Origin: Butyricimonas muris
Lineage (GTDB): Bacteria; Bacteroidota; Bacteroidia; Bacteroidales; Marinifilaceae
Assembly (NCBI RefSeq): GCF_046365375.1
Contig: NZ_JBKEIT010000011.1
Location: forward strand, 62,001 to 126,000
Direction of reading: 5' to 3'
Length of the DNA stretch: 64,000 nucleotides
Shown one piece after another: positions 25,667-35,847 of this stretch. The stretch's first letter is position 1; the number at the start of each line of letters is the position of its first letter. The notes below the pieces were generated by a model that had not been told where the DNA came from, did no database searches, and saw only the letters and a program-made list of their open reading frames with translations. The translations under genes were made by a program, and so were the position numbers.

Positions 25667-27034
25667 TCAATGATTTGCTGTATTAAACATATCAGTAAAT
25701 ACCGGAATAAAGCGGTCTATATCCCCGGCTCCCATGGTCACGAAGAGTCCGTCCGTCACGTGTTCTCTCACGTATGCCGGAAAGTCTTCTTTCGTCACCC
25801 GAACACAAGGCACGGACAAACGATCGGCTATCAGAGCCGAAGTTACCCCCGGTATAGGTTGTTCCCGTGCCGGATATATATCCAACAATATCACTAAATC
25901 CGCCAGACTCAAACTCTTCGCGAAATCCGGATAGAAATCGTTCGTCCGCGAATACAGGTGAGGCTGAAAAGCAACAATCAACTTCTTCTCCGGCCACATC
26001 TCCCGTACAGACGAAAGCGATGCCTCAATCTCCCGCGGGTGATGGGCATAATCATCCATGTACAGAACTCGATCCGTTTTCGCGTGTATATCAAATCGTC
26101 TTGACACTCCTTTGAACAAAGGTAAAGCATCCCGAATTTCCTCGGCAGTCACCCCCGCATGCAAAGCCACAGTGATTGCCGCCGTAGCGTTCTCCACGTT
26201 CACACGTCCCGGGAAACACAATCGCAAATCCCGAATTTCGATATCTTTCCCGATATAATCAAATAAAAAACTACCGTTATCTACCCGTAAACGGTCGGCA
26301 TAATAATCCGTTTTCTCTCCTGCCGCGTAGTGTCCGGTAATTTCCCGCCTTTTCAATTCCAAACCTTTTCTCAAGAAAAGTTGCCCCCGAGTTTGTAAGG
26401 CAAACTCCTCGAAGGCTTTCAACAATTCCTCGTGAGTCCCGTATATATCCAGATGATCGGCATCCATGGCTGTAATCACCGCTATTTCCGGATGCAGATG
26501 CAAAAACGACCGATCATACTCGTCCGCCTCGATCACCACGTAATCCGATTCCTTGTCAATCAACAAGTTCGTTCCATAATTAGAAGATATTCCCCCTAAA
26601 AAAGCACTACATCCGACATGTGAATTTTTCAGCAAAAACGCCAACATCGTCGTCGTCGTCGTTTTCCCGTGCGTCCCCGCTATACAAAGAGCTTTTTTGC
26701 TTCGGGAAAGAAACCCCAACACCTCCGCACGTTTGTGCAAAGCGTAGCCATTATCCCGGAAGAAACTCAATATTCGGTTCTCTTTCGGCACGGCAGGCGT
26801 GTACACCACAAGCGTGTGCGTCTTATCCCGAAATACCTCCCCGATTCTTGCCTCATCATCCTCGTACGTGATATCAAATTCCTCCTCATCGGTCATCTTT
26901 CTCGTCAAAGGTGATTCTGTCTTATCGTACCCGGCCACGTGATATCCCATAATCTTGAAATAACGCGCCAAGGCACTCATACCTATCCCCCCGATTCCCA
27001 CAAAATATATTGCTTTTACATTATCAATATCCAT
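25667..27034 (-). CDS. murC: UDP-N-acetylmuramate--L-alanine ligase
   Basis: 455 residues from ATG 27034 (MDIDNVKAIYF). First amino-acid ligase of peptidoglycan precursor synthesis. The N-terminal GIGGIGMSALARYF binds the UDP sugar, AGTHGKTTTTTM is the ATP loop, and DDYAHHPREI is the MurC-specific motif. A start further upstream would read through spacer repeat sequence and overlap murG, so I prefer the later ATG. Confidence 0.97.
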   Translation of the reverse strand: MDIDNVKAIYFVGIGGIGMSALARYFKIMGYHVAGYDKTESPLTRKMTDEEEFDITYEDDEARIGEVFRDKTHTLVVYTPAVPKENRILSFFRDNGYALHKRAEVLGFLSRSKKALCIAGTHGKTTTTTMLAFLLKNSHVGCSAFLGGISSNYGTNLLIDKESDYVVIEADEYDRSFLHLHPEIAVITAMDADHLDIYGTHEELLKAFEEFALQTRGQLFLRKGLELKRREITGHYAAGEKTDYYADRLRVDNGSFLFDYIGKDIEIRDLRLCFPGRVNVENATAAITVALHAGVTAEEIRDALPLFKGVSRRFDIHAKTDRVLYMDDYAHHPREIEASLSSVREMWPEKKLIVAFQPHLYSRTNDFYPDFAKSLSLADLVILLDIYPAREQPIPGVTSALIADRLSVPCVRVTKEDFPAYVREHVTDGLFVTMGAGDIDRFIPVFTDMFNTANH

Positions 27035-27038
27035 AATT

Positions 27039-28154
27039 TTAGATTTTAGCTTGCCCACTATTTATAATCTTCAAGATTTCGTTCGCGATAATCTCATCCG
27101 AATCTTTCATTGCTAACGCCAAGATATGATCGGACAAAACTTTGCGTTCGGTATCGTTCTTTAATAAATCTTCCATCACATCACCCAGACGTTCGACGAC
27201 CTCGTTATCTTTTACCATAACGGCAGCTTGTTTATGGACCAGAGCCATCGCATTCTTGGTTTGGTGATCTTCCGCCACGTTCGGCGAAGGCACCAGAACA
27301 ACAGCTTTTCCCAGCAAACACAATTCTGAAATCGTTCCGGCTCCCGCTCTTGCCACCACAAGATCAGCGCAAGCATACGCCAAATCCATACGTTTCAAGA
27401 AAGGCATAAACTTCACGTTCTCCGGCAAACGATCTTTCAACTCCGCTTCCAGTTGCTTGTGGTAATAACTACCGCACTGCCAGATTACCTGCACGTCTTC
27501 CCATCCGGCAATACGTTCCAACCATCGCACCATAGCCTTATTAATCGATCCAGCACCAAGACTACCCCCGGTTACAAGCACAGTCTTTTTCTTCGGGTTC
27601 AAACCGTAAAAAACAATACCTTCTTCCCGTTCTCCCAAAGCATTCAACAAATCCTTCCGCACGGGATTACCCGTGAATATAATTTTCTCTTTCGGGAAAA
27701 AACGTTCCATCCCCTCGTAAGCCACACAAATCTTCTCGGCTTTCTTCGCCAATAGTTTATTGGTCACCCCGGCATAAGAGTTTTGTTCCTGCAATACCAA
27801 AGGTACTCCCGCGTTCGCCGCCACCCGACCGATAGGACCACTGGCGTATCCCCCGACTCCTACCACGACATCCGGCTTGAACTCTTTCACGATTCGTTTG
27901 GCTTTCCGCAGACTTCGCCAAAGGTTCCACGCCACTTTCAAGTTATTCAACGTCAATTTTCGTTGCAACCCGCGAACAGGCAAACCCACGATTCGGTATC
28001 CCGCCTCAGGTACTTTCTCCATCTCCATCTTACCCTCTGCCCCCACGAACAGAATATCAACATCTTTATCCAAACGCTTTAAAGCATTTGCTATCGAGAG
28101 TGCCGGGAATATATGCCCTCCTGTTCCTCCTCCGCTGATAATCACCTTTTTCAT
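27039..28154 (-). CDS. murG: UDP-GlcNAc:lipid I GlcNAc transferase
   Basis: 371 residues, GT-B fold, family GT28. Makes lipid II from lipid I at the inner face of the membrane. The N-terminal SGGGTGGHIFPALSIANAL and the C-domain VTGGSLGAGSIN plus the donor-site segment RAGAGTISELCLLGKAVVLVPSP are diagnostic, quoted in part. Separated from murC by 4 nt. Confidence 0.97.
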   Translation of the reverse strand: MKKVIISGGGTGGHIFPALSIANALKRLDKDVDILFVGAEGKMEMEKVPEAGYRIVGLPVRGLQRKLTLNNLKVAWNLWRSLRKAKRIVKEFKPDVVVGVGGYASGPIGRVAANAGVPLVLQEQNSYAGVTNKLLAKKAEKICVAYEGMERFFPKEKIIFTGNPVRKDLLNALGEREEGIVFYGLNPKKKTVLVTGGSLGAGSINKAMVRWLERIAGWEDVQVIWQCGSYYHKQLEAELKDRLPENVKFMPFLKRMDLAYACADLVVARAGAGTISELCLLGKAVVLVPSPNVAEDHQTKNAMALVHKQAAVMVKDNEVVERLGDVMEDLLKNDTERKVLSDHILALAMKDSDEIIANEILKIINSGQAKI

Positions 28155-28168
28155 AGTATTCTATTTCT

Positions 28169-29368
28169 TTATATTTCTTCTTCCGTCGTTGCCACTTTCA
28201 GCTTCTCTTTCGCTTCCCGCTCCCCCTCTTCAGAGAAGGTATGACTGACACTCAATATCATCCCGAATGCCGCACTCGTGAATAACAGGGAAGTTCCCCC
28301 CATACTTACCAGCGGCAAAGGCTGTCCGGTCACGGGGAACAAGCCCACGCAAACCCCCATGTTTATTAAGGCCTGCAACACAATACACAAACCCAACCCG
28401 GTCACCAGCATTGCCGGGAACATTCTCGTGCATCGTCGCACGATCACCCCCACACGATAGAGTATGATCAAGTATAATAGCATAACCACCCCGGCCCCCC
28501 CCAATCCGTATTCTTCTACAATTATCGCGAAAATAAAATCAGAATAGGGATGCGGCAGAAAATTACGCTGTACACTGGTTCCCGGAGCCACCTTGAACAA
28601 TCCGCCTCGTGCCACGGCTATTTTCGCTTGATCCGATTGGTAAGAATCATCTTTATTCGCTTTCGAGGGAACAAAAAATGCCTCCAATCGGCTTTTCACC
28701 GTCAACAGACGCCCGACCTTGCCCAATTGTTTCTCCGGCACAATAAAAAGTGCCGCCACAAGCAATACGACAAGCAATACAAGTCCCCCGATAATCTTAC
28801 TGAATGTCTTCAAACTCAACCGTCCCACGAATAGCATAAACAAACAGACTCCTCCCAACAATGCCGAAGTAGAAAAGTTCTCCATAAAAATCAAGAAAAG
28901 TATCGGGACTACCCACAACATCCGCAATAACACATTGTCATCGCATCCTTTTTCGGTCTGTTCAAACGCGATTGCACGGGCACAAAATATGATTACCGCT
29001 AATTTCGCAAACTCCGACGGCTGGAATGAAATTCCGAATATCTTTATCCACCGCTCCGTGTCGTTCAACGTGGCTCCCATTACTTTTGCCAATACCAGAA
29101 AACCAAAAGAAGCCAATAGAATAAACGTGGCAAAAGACAATAAATATTTATAATGGCAAGATTGTGTGAGCAAGATAACCCCATAACAGCCCACCAACAA
29201 GAAAAGCTGTTTTAACAGGTAAAAGCTGGTATCTCCCCCGCGCACACGGAAAGCCAGACTTCCCGTGGAAGAATACACGACCAATAACGAGATCAGCATT
29301 AAAGCTATAACCACGATTCCCAATATCCTGTCGCCCTTCAAACTCAGCTTGTTAATTATCCTGCCCAT
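28169..29368 (-). CDS. ftsW: Septal peptidoglycan glycosyltransferase FtsW
   Basis: 399 residues with about ten membrane spans. SEDS-family polymerase working with the FtsI transpeptidase. Family landmarks: FQPSEFAKLAVI, the loop with KSRLEAFFVP, NFLPHPYSDFIFAIIVEEYG, and LPLVSMGGTSLLF near the C-terminus. 14 nt before murG. Confidence 0.96.
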   Translation of the reverse strand: MGRIINKLSLKGDRILGIVVIALMLISLLVVYSSTGSLAFRVRGGDTSFYLLKQLFLLVGCYGVILLTQSCHYKYLLSFATFILLASFGFLVLAKVMGATLNDTERWIKIFGISFQPSEFAKLAVIIFCARAIAFEQTEKGCDDNVLLRMLWVVPILFLIFMENFSTSALLGGVCLFMLFVGRLSLKTFSKIIGGLVLLVVLLVAALFIVPEKQLGKVGRLLTVKSRLEAFFVPSKANKDDSYQSDQAKIAVARGGLFKVAPGTSVQRNFLPHPYSDFIFAIIVEEYGLGGAGVVMLLYLIILYRVGVIVRRCTRMFPAMLVTGLGLCIVLQALINMGVCVGLFPVTGQPLPLVSMGGTSLLFTSAAFGMILSVSHTFSEEGEREAKEKLKVATTEEEI

Positions 29369-29399
29369 TACAATTTACGATTTATGATTCACAACTTCT

Positions 29400-30746
29400 T
29401 CAATCACAGAACTCCTTGAGTTCTCTCACTTTTTCTTTAAACAGTTCCCCCCGGTTCTCGTAATTCTTGAATAAATCAAAACTAGCACAACAAGGAGAAA
29501 GTAACACGACATCGCCACTCACGGCACGGATTGATGCCACTTTCATGGTATCCTCCAAGCTATGCGTATCCACCACCTCACAAATCGGAGAAAAGGAGTC
29601 TATCAATTTCTTATTGTCTACCCCCATGCAGATTAATAATTTTACTTTTTCCCGTACAAGGTCAAACAACACGCTATAATCATTTCCTTTATCCGTTCCC
29701 CCGGCAATCCATACCACGGGGGCATGCATACTATCCAACGCGTACCATGTCGAATCCACGTTCGTTGCCTTCGAATCATTTATATAAGTCACCCCCTCGA
29801 TGACTTCAACCGTTTCCAAACGGTGTTCCACCTGCGGGAATGTCGTCAATCCCTTTCTCAAATTCGCATCACTGACACCCGCCTTCAAGGCTGCCAATAT
29901 AGCTGCCATCGCGTTATACACGTTATGCCGTCCCTGTATCGTAATTTCTTTCTTGTCAATGCGGAAAGTCCGTTCCCCCCATCGGGCAATCACGGTATTC
30001 CCGTCCATATACGCGTTCAAACGATTATCTGCCGAATAGGTAAACCCGGCTGCCTCCGGTACGATGTTTTCCTGTTCGACACATTCCCGTACCACGTCAC
30101 AGTCATACCCGTAGATAAACAAATCTTCCGCCCTCATGTTATTCAAGATACGGAATTTAGAACGAGCATAGTTCTCGAACTTATAATCATAACGGTCTAA
30201 ATGATCGGGAGTAATATTCGTCAATATCGCTGTATCACACCGGAAGCGGAACATCCCGTCCAACTGGAAACTGGACAACTCCACCACGTACACGCGATGC
30301 AGATTATCCGCCACCTGTGCCGCCAGACTATTCCCGACATTCCCTGCCAACCCCACGTCATACCCGGCTTCTTTCAATATATGATACAACAACAAGGTGG
30401 TCGTCGTCTTTCCGTTGCTTCCCGTGATGCAATACATTTTTGCATCCGTGTGCCGTCCGGCAAACTCGATTTCCGAAATCACCTCGATCCCCCGTTCCCG
30501 CAAACCGACTATCATCGGTAATTTATCCGGTATTCCCGGACTCTTTACCACGATATCGGCAGTAAATATCTTTGTTTCGGTATGTTGCCCCTCCTCGTAC
30601 TCTACACCCAACTCTTCCAATACTTCCTTGTACTTGTCAGCCAATTTTCCTTTATCTGATAAGAAAACCTCGTATCCCAACTTTTTCCCTAACCGGGCAG
30701 CCCCCGCTCCGCTTTCTCCTCCCCCTAAAATAACCAAGCGTTTCAT
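29400..30746 (-). CDS. murD: UDP-MurNAc-L-alanine--D-glutamate ligase
   Basis: 448 residues. Adds D-Glu to UDP-MurNAc-L-Ala. N-terminal ILGGGESGAGAARLGKKLG, ATP loop TGSNGKTTTTLL, and YINDSKATNVDSTWYAL in the catalytic domain are typical. Followed upstream by a 69-bp spacer made of GATTTACGATT-like repeats before mraY. Confidence 0.97.
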   Translation of the reverse strand: MKRLVILGGGESGAGAARLGKKLGYEVFLSDKGKLADKYKEVLEELGVEYEEGQHTETKIFTADIVVKSPGIPDKLPMIVGLRERGIEVISEIEFAGRHTDAKMYCITGSNGKTTTTLLLYHILKEAGYDVGLAGNVGNSLAAQVADNLHRVYVVELSSFQLDGMFRFRCDTAILTNITPDHLDRYDYKFENYARSKFRILNNMRAEDLFIYGYDCDVVRECVEQENIVPEAAGFTYSADNRLNAYMDGNTVIARWGERTFRIDKKEITIQGRHNVYNAMAAILAALKAGVSDANLRKGLTTFPQVEHRLETVEVIEGVTYINDSKATNVDSTWYALDSMHAPVVWIAGGTDKGNDYSVLFDLVREKVKLLICMGVDNKKLIDSFSPICEVVDTHSLEDTMKVASIRAVSGDVVLLSPCCASFDLFKNYENRGELFKEKVRELKEFCD

Positions 30747-30815
30747 ATATTTATGATTTACGATTTATGATTTACGATTCTTCAATCTAAAATCATAAAT
30801 CCGAAATTATTAAAC
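30747..30815. repeat. Spacer of GATTTAYGATT repeats between mraY and murD
   Basis: The 69-nt gap consists almost entirely of four direct copies of GATTTA(T/C)GATT followed by inverted relatives (AATCATAAATC). The same words recur in at least eight other spacers of the window. Confidence 0.7.
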
Positions 30816-32066
30816 TTACCGAATCTTTAATGTCACTATTGTTATCACAGCTAACGCTATTCCCACAATCCAGAAACGAGTCACGATCTTCGGCTCCGGA
30901 ATACCCTTCTTCTGAAAATGATGATGCAGAGGCGACATCAGAAATATTCTCCGTCCCTCTCCGAACTTTCTCTTCGTGTACTTGAAATAGCTTACCTGCA
31001 TGGCTACCGACAAATTCTCCACGAGGAATATACCACAAAGGATCGGAATCAATAATTCTTTATGAATCATGATAGCGAATACCGCGATAATACCTCCCAA
31101 TGACAAACTTCCCGTGTCGCCCATAAAGACTTGTGCCGGATACGAATTGTACCACAAGAATCCGATCGTGGCACCGATAAAGGCAGCAATAAATACCACC
31201 AGTTCCCCGGAATGTGGGATATACATGATATTCAGGTAATCGGCATACACCATGTTACCCGAAACATACGCCAGTATCCCCAACGTGGCACCGACTATCG
31301 CGGACGTTCCCGTCGCAAGCCCGTCAAGCCCGTCTGTCAAGTTTGCCCCGTTCGACACGGCTGTCACGATAAATATCGTGATCAAGATAAACACGATCCA
31401 TCCGATCGGTTCGGCATATTTCCCGAAAAGAGCCCCGAACCAAGCGTAATCGAACTCGTTATTCTTGAAGAATGGAATAGTTGTTCTGGTCGATTTCACG
31501 TCTTTCGTCAACAAGGTTTTACTATTCTCCTCGGAGAATCCCTCATCTACCGTACTTGTCACCACACCCACTTCTGACAACATAGCTTTCTCGCGAATCA
31601 CCACGTCATCGCTCACGTACAAGGTCACCCCCACGATCAATCCCAAACCGACCTGCCCGATCACCTTGAAACGTCCTTTCAATCCCTCCTTGTGCTTTCT
31701 GAATACTTTGATATAATCATCCAGAAAACCTATCAACCCGAGCCACACCGTAGCCACAAGCATCAATTGGATATACACGTTATCCAACCGCGCAAACAAA
31801 ATCACGGGTATTAATATCGCCAACAGGATAATAATCCCTCCCATCGTCGGGGTTCCTTTCTTCTGCATCTGCCCTTCCAGTCCGAGATCGCGAATCTCCT
31901 CTCCAACCTGCTGTTTCTGCAAAATACGGATAATCCGCTTTCCAACCACCGTGGCTATCAACAAAGACAAAATCACGGCACAAGCCGATCGGAATGTGAT
32001 ATACTGGAACATTCCGGCCCCGGGAAAATCAAACTGCTCTAAATAATCGAAAATGTGGTAAAACAT
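30816..32066 (-). CDS. mraY: Phospho-MurNAc-pentapeptide transferase
   Basis: 416 residues, ten membrane spans. Forms lipid I on undecaprenyl phosphate. The family signatures GTPTMGGIIIL, FLDDYIKVFRKHKEGL, NLTDGLDGLATG and FMGDTGSLSLGG are all visible, and the C-terminal HHHFQKKG is the MraY-specific histidine motif. A roughly 65-residue loop around 165-225 (EVGVVTSTVDEGFSEEN...) is the extra segment usual in Bacteroidota MraY. Confidence 0.97.
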   Translation of the reverse strand: MFYHIFDYLEQFDFPGAGMFQYITFRSACAVILSLLIATVVGKRIIRILQKQQVGEEIRDLGLEGQMQKKGTPTMGGIIILLAILIPVILFARLDNVYIQLMLVATVWLGLIGFLDDYIKVFRKHKEGLKGRFKVIGQVGLGLIVGVTLYVSDDVVIREKAMLSEVGVVTSTVDEGFSEENSKTLLTKDVKSTRTTIPFFKNNEFDYAWFGALFGKYAEPIGWIVFILITIFIVTAVSNGANLTDGLDGLATGTSAIVGATLGILAYVSGNMVYADYLNIMYIPHSGELVVFIAAFIGATIGFLWYNSYPAQVFMGDTGSLSLGGIIAVFAIMIHKELLIPILCGIFLVENLSVAMQVSYFKYTKRKFGEGRRIFLMSPLHHHFQKKGIPEPKIVTRFWIVGIALAVITIVTLKIR

Positions 32067-32070
32067 GACA

Positions 32071-33519
32071 CTACAACTTAAATATTTCCTTTATAATCTC
32101 TTTATCATCAAAATGATGTTTCACTCCTTTTATTTCCTGATAATCCTCATGTCCTTTACCGGCAACCAGCACAATATCGTCCGGTTTTGCCAGCATCAGT
32201 GCCGTACGTATCGCCTCCTTCCGGTCGGTTATCGCCAACACCCGAGCACGGGCATCCTCCGGTACTCCCGCACGCATATCCTCTATAATCGCCGCGGGTT
32301 CCTCGCTTCGAGGATTGTCGGAAGTCAACACAATCCGGTCACTCAATCGACAAGCAACTTCAGCCATCTCCGGACGCTTCGTCCGGTCACGGTCACCACC
32401 GGCACCGACCACGGTAATCACCTTACCGTCTTTTTTCAACCCGCTGATTGTCGATAACACATTCTCCAAAGCATCCGGCGTATGGGCATAATCCACGATC
32501 GCCATAATTCCATCCCGGGACAAAATTGTTTCAAATCGTCCCGACACCGGAACCAACATACTCATCACGGGTAACAACTCTTCTTTCTCGAAGCCTAACA
32601 AGCGAGCCGCGGAATACACGGCAAGCAAATTATACGCGTTAAAATCTCCCGTAAACTTTGTCCAAACCTCACTCCCGTCCAGCAATAATAACATGCTGTC
32701 CAAATGGCGTTCCAATATTTTACAATTAAAATCCGCCATACGCTTGCAGGAGTAAGTATATTTACGTGCTTTCGTGTTCTGCAACATGACCATACCATTC
32801 TTGTCGTCCGCATTCGTCAACGCGAAAGCCTTCGCGGACAAACGATCGAAAAATCCCTTCTTCGCCTCGATATACGCCCGAAACGTTTTGTGGTAATCCA
32901 AATGATCGTGTGTAATATTTGAAAATATAGCACCGTCAAAATCCAAACCGCTAACACGTCGCTGATCCGCCGCATGGGAACTCACCTCCATAAAACAATA
33001 TTCGCACCCCTCGTCCACCATACGCCGCATCAGTGAATTAATCTCCAACGCATCCGGTGTCGTATGTGTAGCATGTACTTTCTCGTCCCCCACGTAATTA
33101 CAAACCGTCGATAACAAACCGGCTTGTTTGCCCGCCAACCGTGCCACCTCGTACAGCAATGTCGCCGTTGTCGTCTTCCCGTTCGTTCCGGTCACCCCGA
33201 CAAGTTTCATTTCCCGCGACGGATGCCCGTAATAAGCGGATGCCATCCATCCCAACGCATCCGATGAATTCGCCACCTTCACCACGGTTACCCCGTCCGG
33301 CAGACTTTCCGGCACATCTTCACAAATCACGCCAACCGCACCCAAGGCAACCGCCTTGCCGATAAATGCATGCCCGTCAACACTAACACCCCGCTGGGCA
33401 ACAAATACATCCCCTTTACCAACCTTCCGGGAATCGAAATGAATCGCGTGTATCTCTACACCCGAATCCCCTTGCACAATCTCACAAGCTATCCCTTCTA
33501 ACAAATCCCTTAATTTCAT
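32071..33519 (-). CDS. murE: UDP-MurNAc-tripeptide ligase, meso-DAP type
   Basis: 482 residues. Adds the third amino acid to the precursor. ATP loop TGTNGKTTTATL, and in the C-domain the motif SDNPRSEEP; DNPR is the known determinant for meso-diaminopimelate rather than lysine. 4 nt before mraY. Confidence 0.97.
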   Translation of the reverse strand: MKLRDLLEGIACEIVQGDSGVEIHAIHFDSRKVGKGDVFVAQRGVSVDGHAFIGKAVALGAVGVICEDVPESLPDGVTVVKVANSSDALGWMASAYYGHPSREMKLVGVTGTNGKTTTATLLYEVARLAGKQAGLLSTVCNYVGDEKVHATHTTPDALEINSLMRRMVDEGCEYCFMEVSSHAADQRRVSGLDFDGAIFSNITHDHLDYHKTFRAYIEAKKGFFDRLSAKAFALTNADDKNGMVMLQNTKARKYTYSCKRMADFNCKILERHLDSMLLLLDGSEVWTKFTGDFNAYNLLAVYSAARLLGFEKEELLPVMSMLVPVSGRFETILSRDGIMAIVDYAHTPDALENVLSTISGLKKDGKVITVVGAGGDRDRTKRPEMAEVACRLSDRIVLTSDNPRSEEPAAIIEDMRAGVPEDARARVLAITDRKEAIRTALMLAKPDDIVLVAGKGHEDYQEIKGVKHHFDDKEIIKEIFKL

Positions 33520-33571
33520 TGCTCTAAATTATTATCTTTTCAATCTAAAATCTAAAATTTTAAATCTAAAA

Positions 33572-35683
33572 TTACTTCAATACTATCCCTACATAACTTC
33601 CCTTCTGCACCCGCTGCCCCGGTGTCAACGATTGACTGCTTACGGTACCCGCTCCGCTCACCCCGACTTTCAGCCCGCTATTCTCCAGCAAGTATAACGC
33701 ATCCCGTAACCCCATCCCTTTCACGTTCGGCACCACGGAGAAATCCACGCTCCGGGCTTTCAGTTCAAACTCCTTCCCCTCTTTATCCCGTGACGTCATC
33801 ACCCAATCGGCATTCCCCGCCTCGTCCGTCACGTCAATACCCAACTCGTCATATATAGCCAAAAAATCATCCTTCAACCCGTTCTGACTGATAGGCAGAG
33901 TCCGGTCTATTTCTTCCTCCTGCTCATCGTGCCTCATCAATGACGCCATTGAATATACCTTGTCGGCAATCTCCCGGAACACATTTCCCGAAACCACATT
34001 ACCGTAATATCCCACCGACGTGGAAGGATTATCCACCACGACAATACACGAGTACAGAGGTTTGTCAGCCGGAAAATATCCCACGAAACTTGCCCGATAC
34101 TTCGGCTCCGCCTTGTACCCCTTTTTCCCTGCCGCCACTTTTGCCGTTCCTGTTTTACCCGCTATCTTACAAGCTGCATTTTTCAGATTTTTGGCAGTTC
34201 CGTTCTCCACGACACCCTCCATCATCTGTCGCATATAAGCCAGCGTCTGCTTGCTGCATATTTTATTCATAGCCACCTCAGGCTCAAAACGCTCTATCAC
34301 CCGGCTACCCTCCCGGATTTCTTTCACGATACGGGGTTTCATTTTCTTGCCGTCATTTGCCAAAGCATTGTAAAACGCCAACACTTGTAACGGAGTCACC
34401 TGCAACTCGTACCCGAAACTCATCCACCGCAAAGAAGTACCGCTCCACGACTTATCCGTGGGATACTTGATATAAGGCTCCGCTTCCCCCACTATATCAA
34501 TACCCACCTTTCGGTTCAACCCCATCGCGTACAAACGGTTCACGAATTTTTCCGGTTGCTCGCGATAACGTTCATATACCAGTTCCGTGATTCCATTCAG
34601 AGAACGCTCGAAAATAGACTGTACGGTTACTTTCCCGATAGGAGTTCTGGACTCCCGTAAAGTTACCCCGTTATGCGTGTATATCCCTTTACCCAAATCT
34701 ATCGTGTCCGTGGGCAGCACGTACCCGTCCTCCAACAGAGCTACCATAGTAGCCGCCTTGATTACCGACCCCGGTTCGGCAGCATCACCGATCGCGTTAT
34801 TCAACACCTCACGGTAACCCGTTGCCGTTTTCGACACATTCGCGATTGCTTTGATATCCCCCGTCTTCACGTCCATTAAAATAGCCGTACCGGCATTCGC
34901 CTTATAATATTCCAACTGGCGAGTCAATGCCCCTTGCACGATATCTTGACAATCCACGTTTATAGTCGTCACCACGTCATTCCCGTCTATCGGTTCATCT
35001 ACCGTCACGGAAATCCACCTTCCGGACATCATTTGCCGGTAACTCCTTCCCGGCACCCCGCGCAATTGTTTCTCGAAAGCTCCCTCAAGCCCCACGCGCC
35101 CCTCGAAAGTTCCATCTTCCGCCTCATTCAGATATCCCACGGTACGATACGCCAAATCTCTATGCGGCTGCAACCGCACATTCTCCCGTTCGAGAATCAA
35201 ACCGCTTCGGGTACCTCTCTCCCGAAAAATAGGAAATTTCTTAACCTTCATCAATTCGGTGTAAGAAATTTTCTTCTTGTTAATCAACAGATAACGATTA
35301 GCCTTCGCCCCGTATTTCCCTTTCCACAACTTTTGCCTGTATTCTGAAGCGGGAGCATCCCCGAAAAACCGCGACAGGCAAATTGCCAGACTATCCACTT
35401 TTCTTTTAAACAATGTATCCGCCACCGCCACGCAATCAAACCTTAACGAATAATACGGCACAGAACTCGCCAGAATACGTCCGTCATCGGCATATATATT
35501 TCCCCGAATCGGGGCTACCGTAAAATCTTTCCTTGAAACATTCTGCACCTGCTTCCTCAACTCATCCCCTTTCCACACCTGAACGTACAAAGCCTGCACC
35601 ACGATCAACACCGCAATCCCGATCACCACCAGGTAAACAAGCCCCAGTCGTCCAGCCAACTCATGTTTCATCGAAGATGCCAT
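33572..35683 (-). CDS. ftsI: Septal transpeptidase FtsI (PBP3) with PASTA domain
   Basis: 703 residues. One N-terminal span (about 13-35), a dimerisation domain with RGNIYADDGRILA, then the transpeptidase: SVIK (Ser306, Lys309), SLN (360-362) and KTG (509-511). The last 60 residues (VVPNVKGMGLRDALYLLENSG ... GSYVGIVLK; in part) are a single PASTA domain, usual for Bacteroidota FtsI. It cross-links septal peptidoglycan with FtsW. Confidence 0.96.
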   Translation of the reverse strand: MASSMKHELAGRLGLVYLVVIGIAVLIVVQALYVQVWKGDELRKQVQNVSRKDFTVAPIRGNIYADDGRILASSVPYYSLRFDCVAVADTLFKRKVDSLAICLSRFFGDAPASEYRQKLWKGKYGAKANRYLLINKKKISYTELMKVKKFPIFRERGTRSGLILERENVRLQPHRDLAYRTVGYLNEAEDGTFEGRVGLEGAFEKQLRGVPGRSYRQMMSGRWISVTVDEPIDGNDVVTTINVDCQDIVQGALTRQLEYYKANAGTAILMDVKTGDIKAIANVSKTATGYREVLNNAIGDAAEPGSVIKAATMVALLEDGYVLPTDTIDLGKGIYTHNGVTLRESRTPIGKVTVQSIFERSLNGITELVYERYREQPEKFVNRLYAMGLNRKVGIDIVGEAEPYIKYPTDKSWSGTSLRWMSFGYELQVTPLQVLAFYNALANDGKKMKPRIVKEIREGSRVIERFEPEVAMNKICSKQTLAYMRQMMEGVVENGTAKNLKNAACKIAGKTGTAKVAAGKKGYKAEPKYRASFVGYFPADKPLYSCIVVVDNPSTSVGYYGNVVSGNVFREIADKVYSMASLMRHDEQEEEIDRTLPISQNGLKDDFLAIYDELGIDVTDEAGNADWVMTSRDKEGKEFELKARSVDFSVVPNVKGMGLRDALYLLENSGLKVGVSGAGTVSSQSLTPGQRVQKGSYVGIVLK

Positions 35684-35694
35684 ATTCCTAAATT

Positions 35695-35843
35695 AGTCTA
35701 TAAGGTTCATAAAGTCTATAAGGTCAAAGGTCCATACCTTCCTATCAATCACTTTAACCACGGCAGTTCTGCCGCCGATACATTCCGTCCGAAGGACACC
35801 CGTGACCTTACAGACTTTACTGACCTTATGGACTTTACGGACT
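35695..35843. repeat. Palindromic repeat element inside the division cluster
   Basis: The ftsL-ftsI spacer starts with AGTCTATAAGGTTCATAAAG and ends with the matching inverse set (ACCTTATGGACTTTACGGACT in reverse sense). The two arms of about 40 nt are imperfect reverse complements built of the word (C/T)ATAAAGTCTATAAGGT. A small perfect hairpin CGGCA-GTTC-TGCCG lies in the middle. A folded structure here could reduce expression of the genes after ftsL. Confidence 0.6.
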
Positions 35844-35847
35844 CTTT

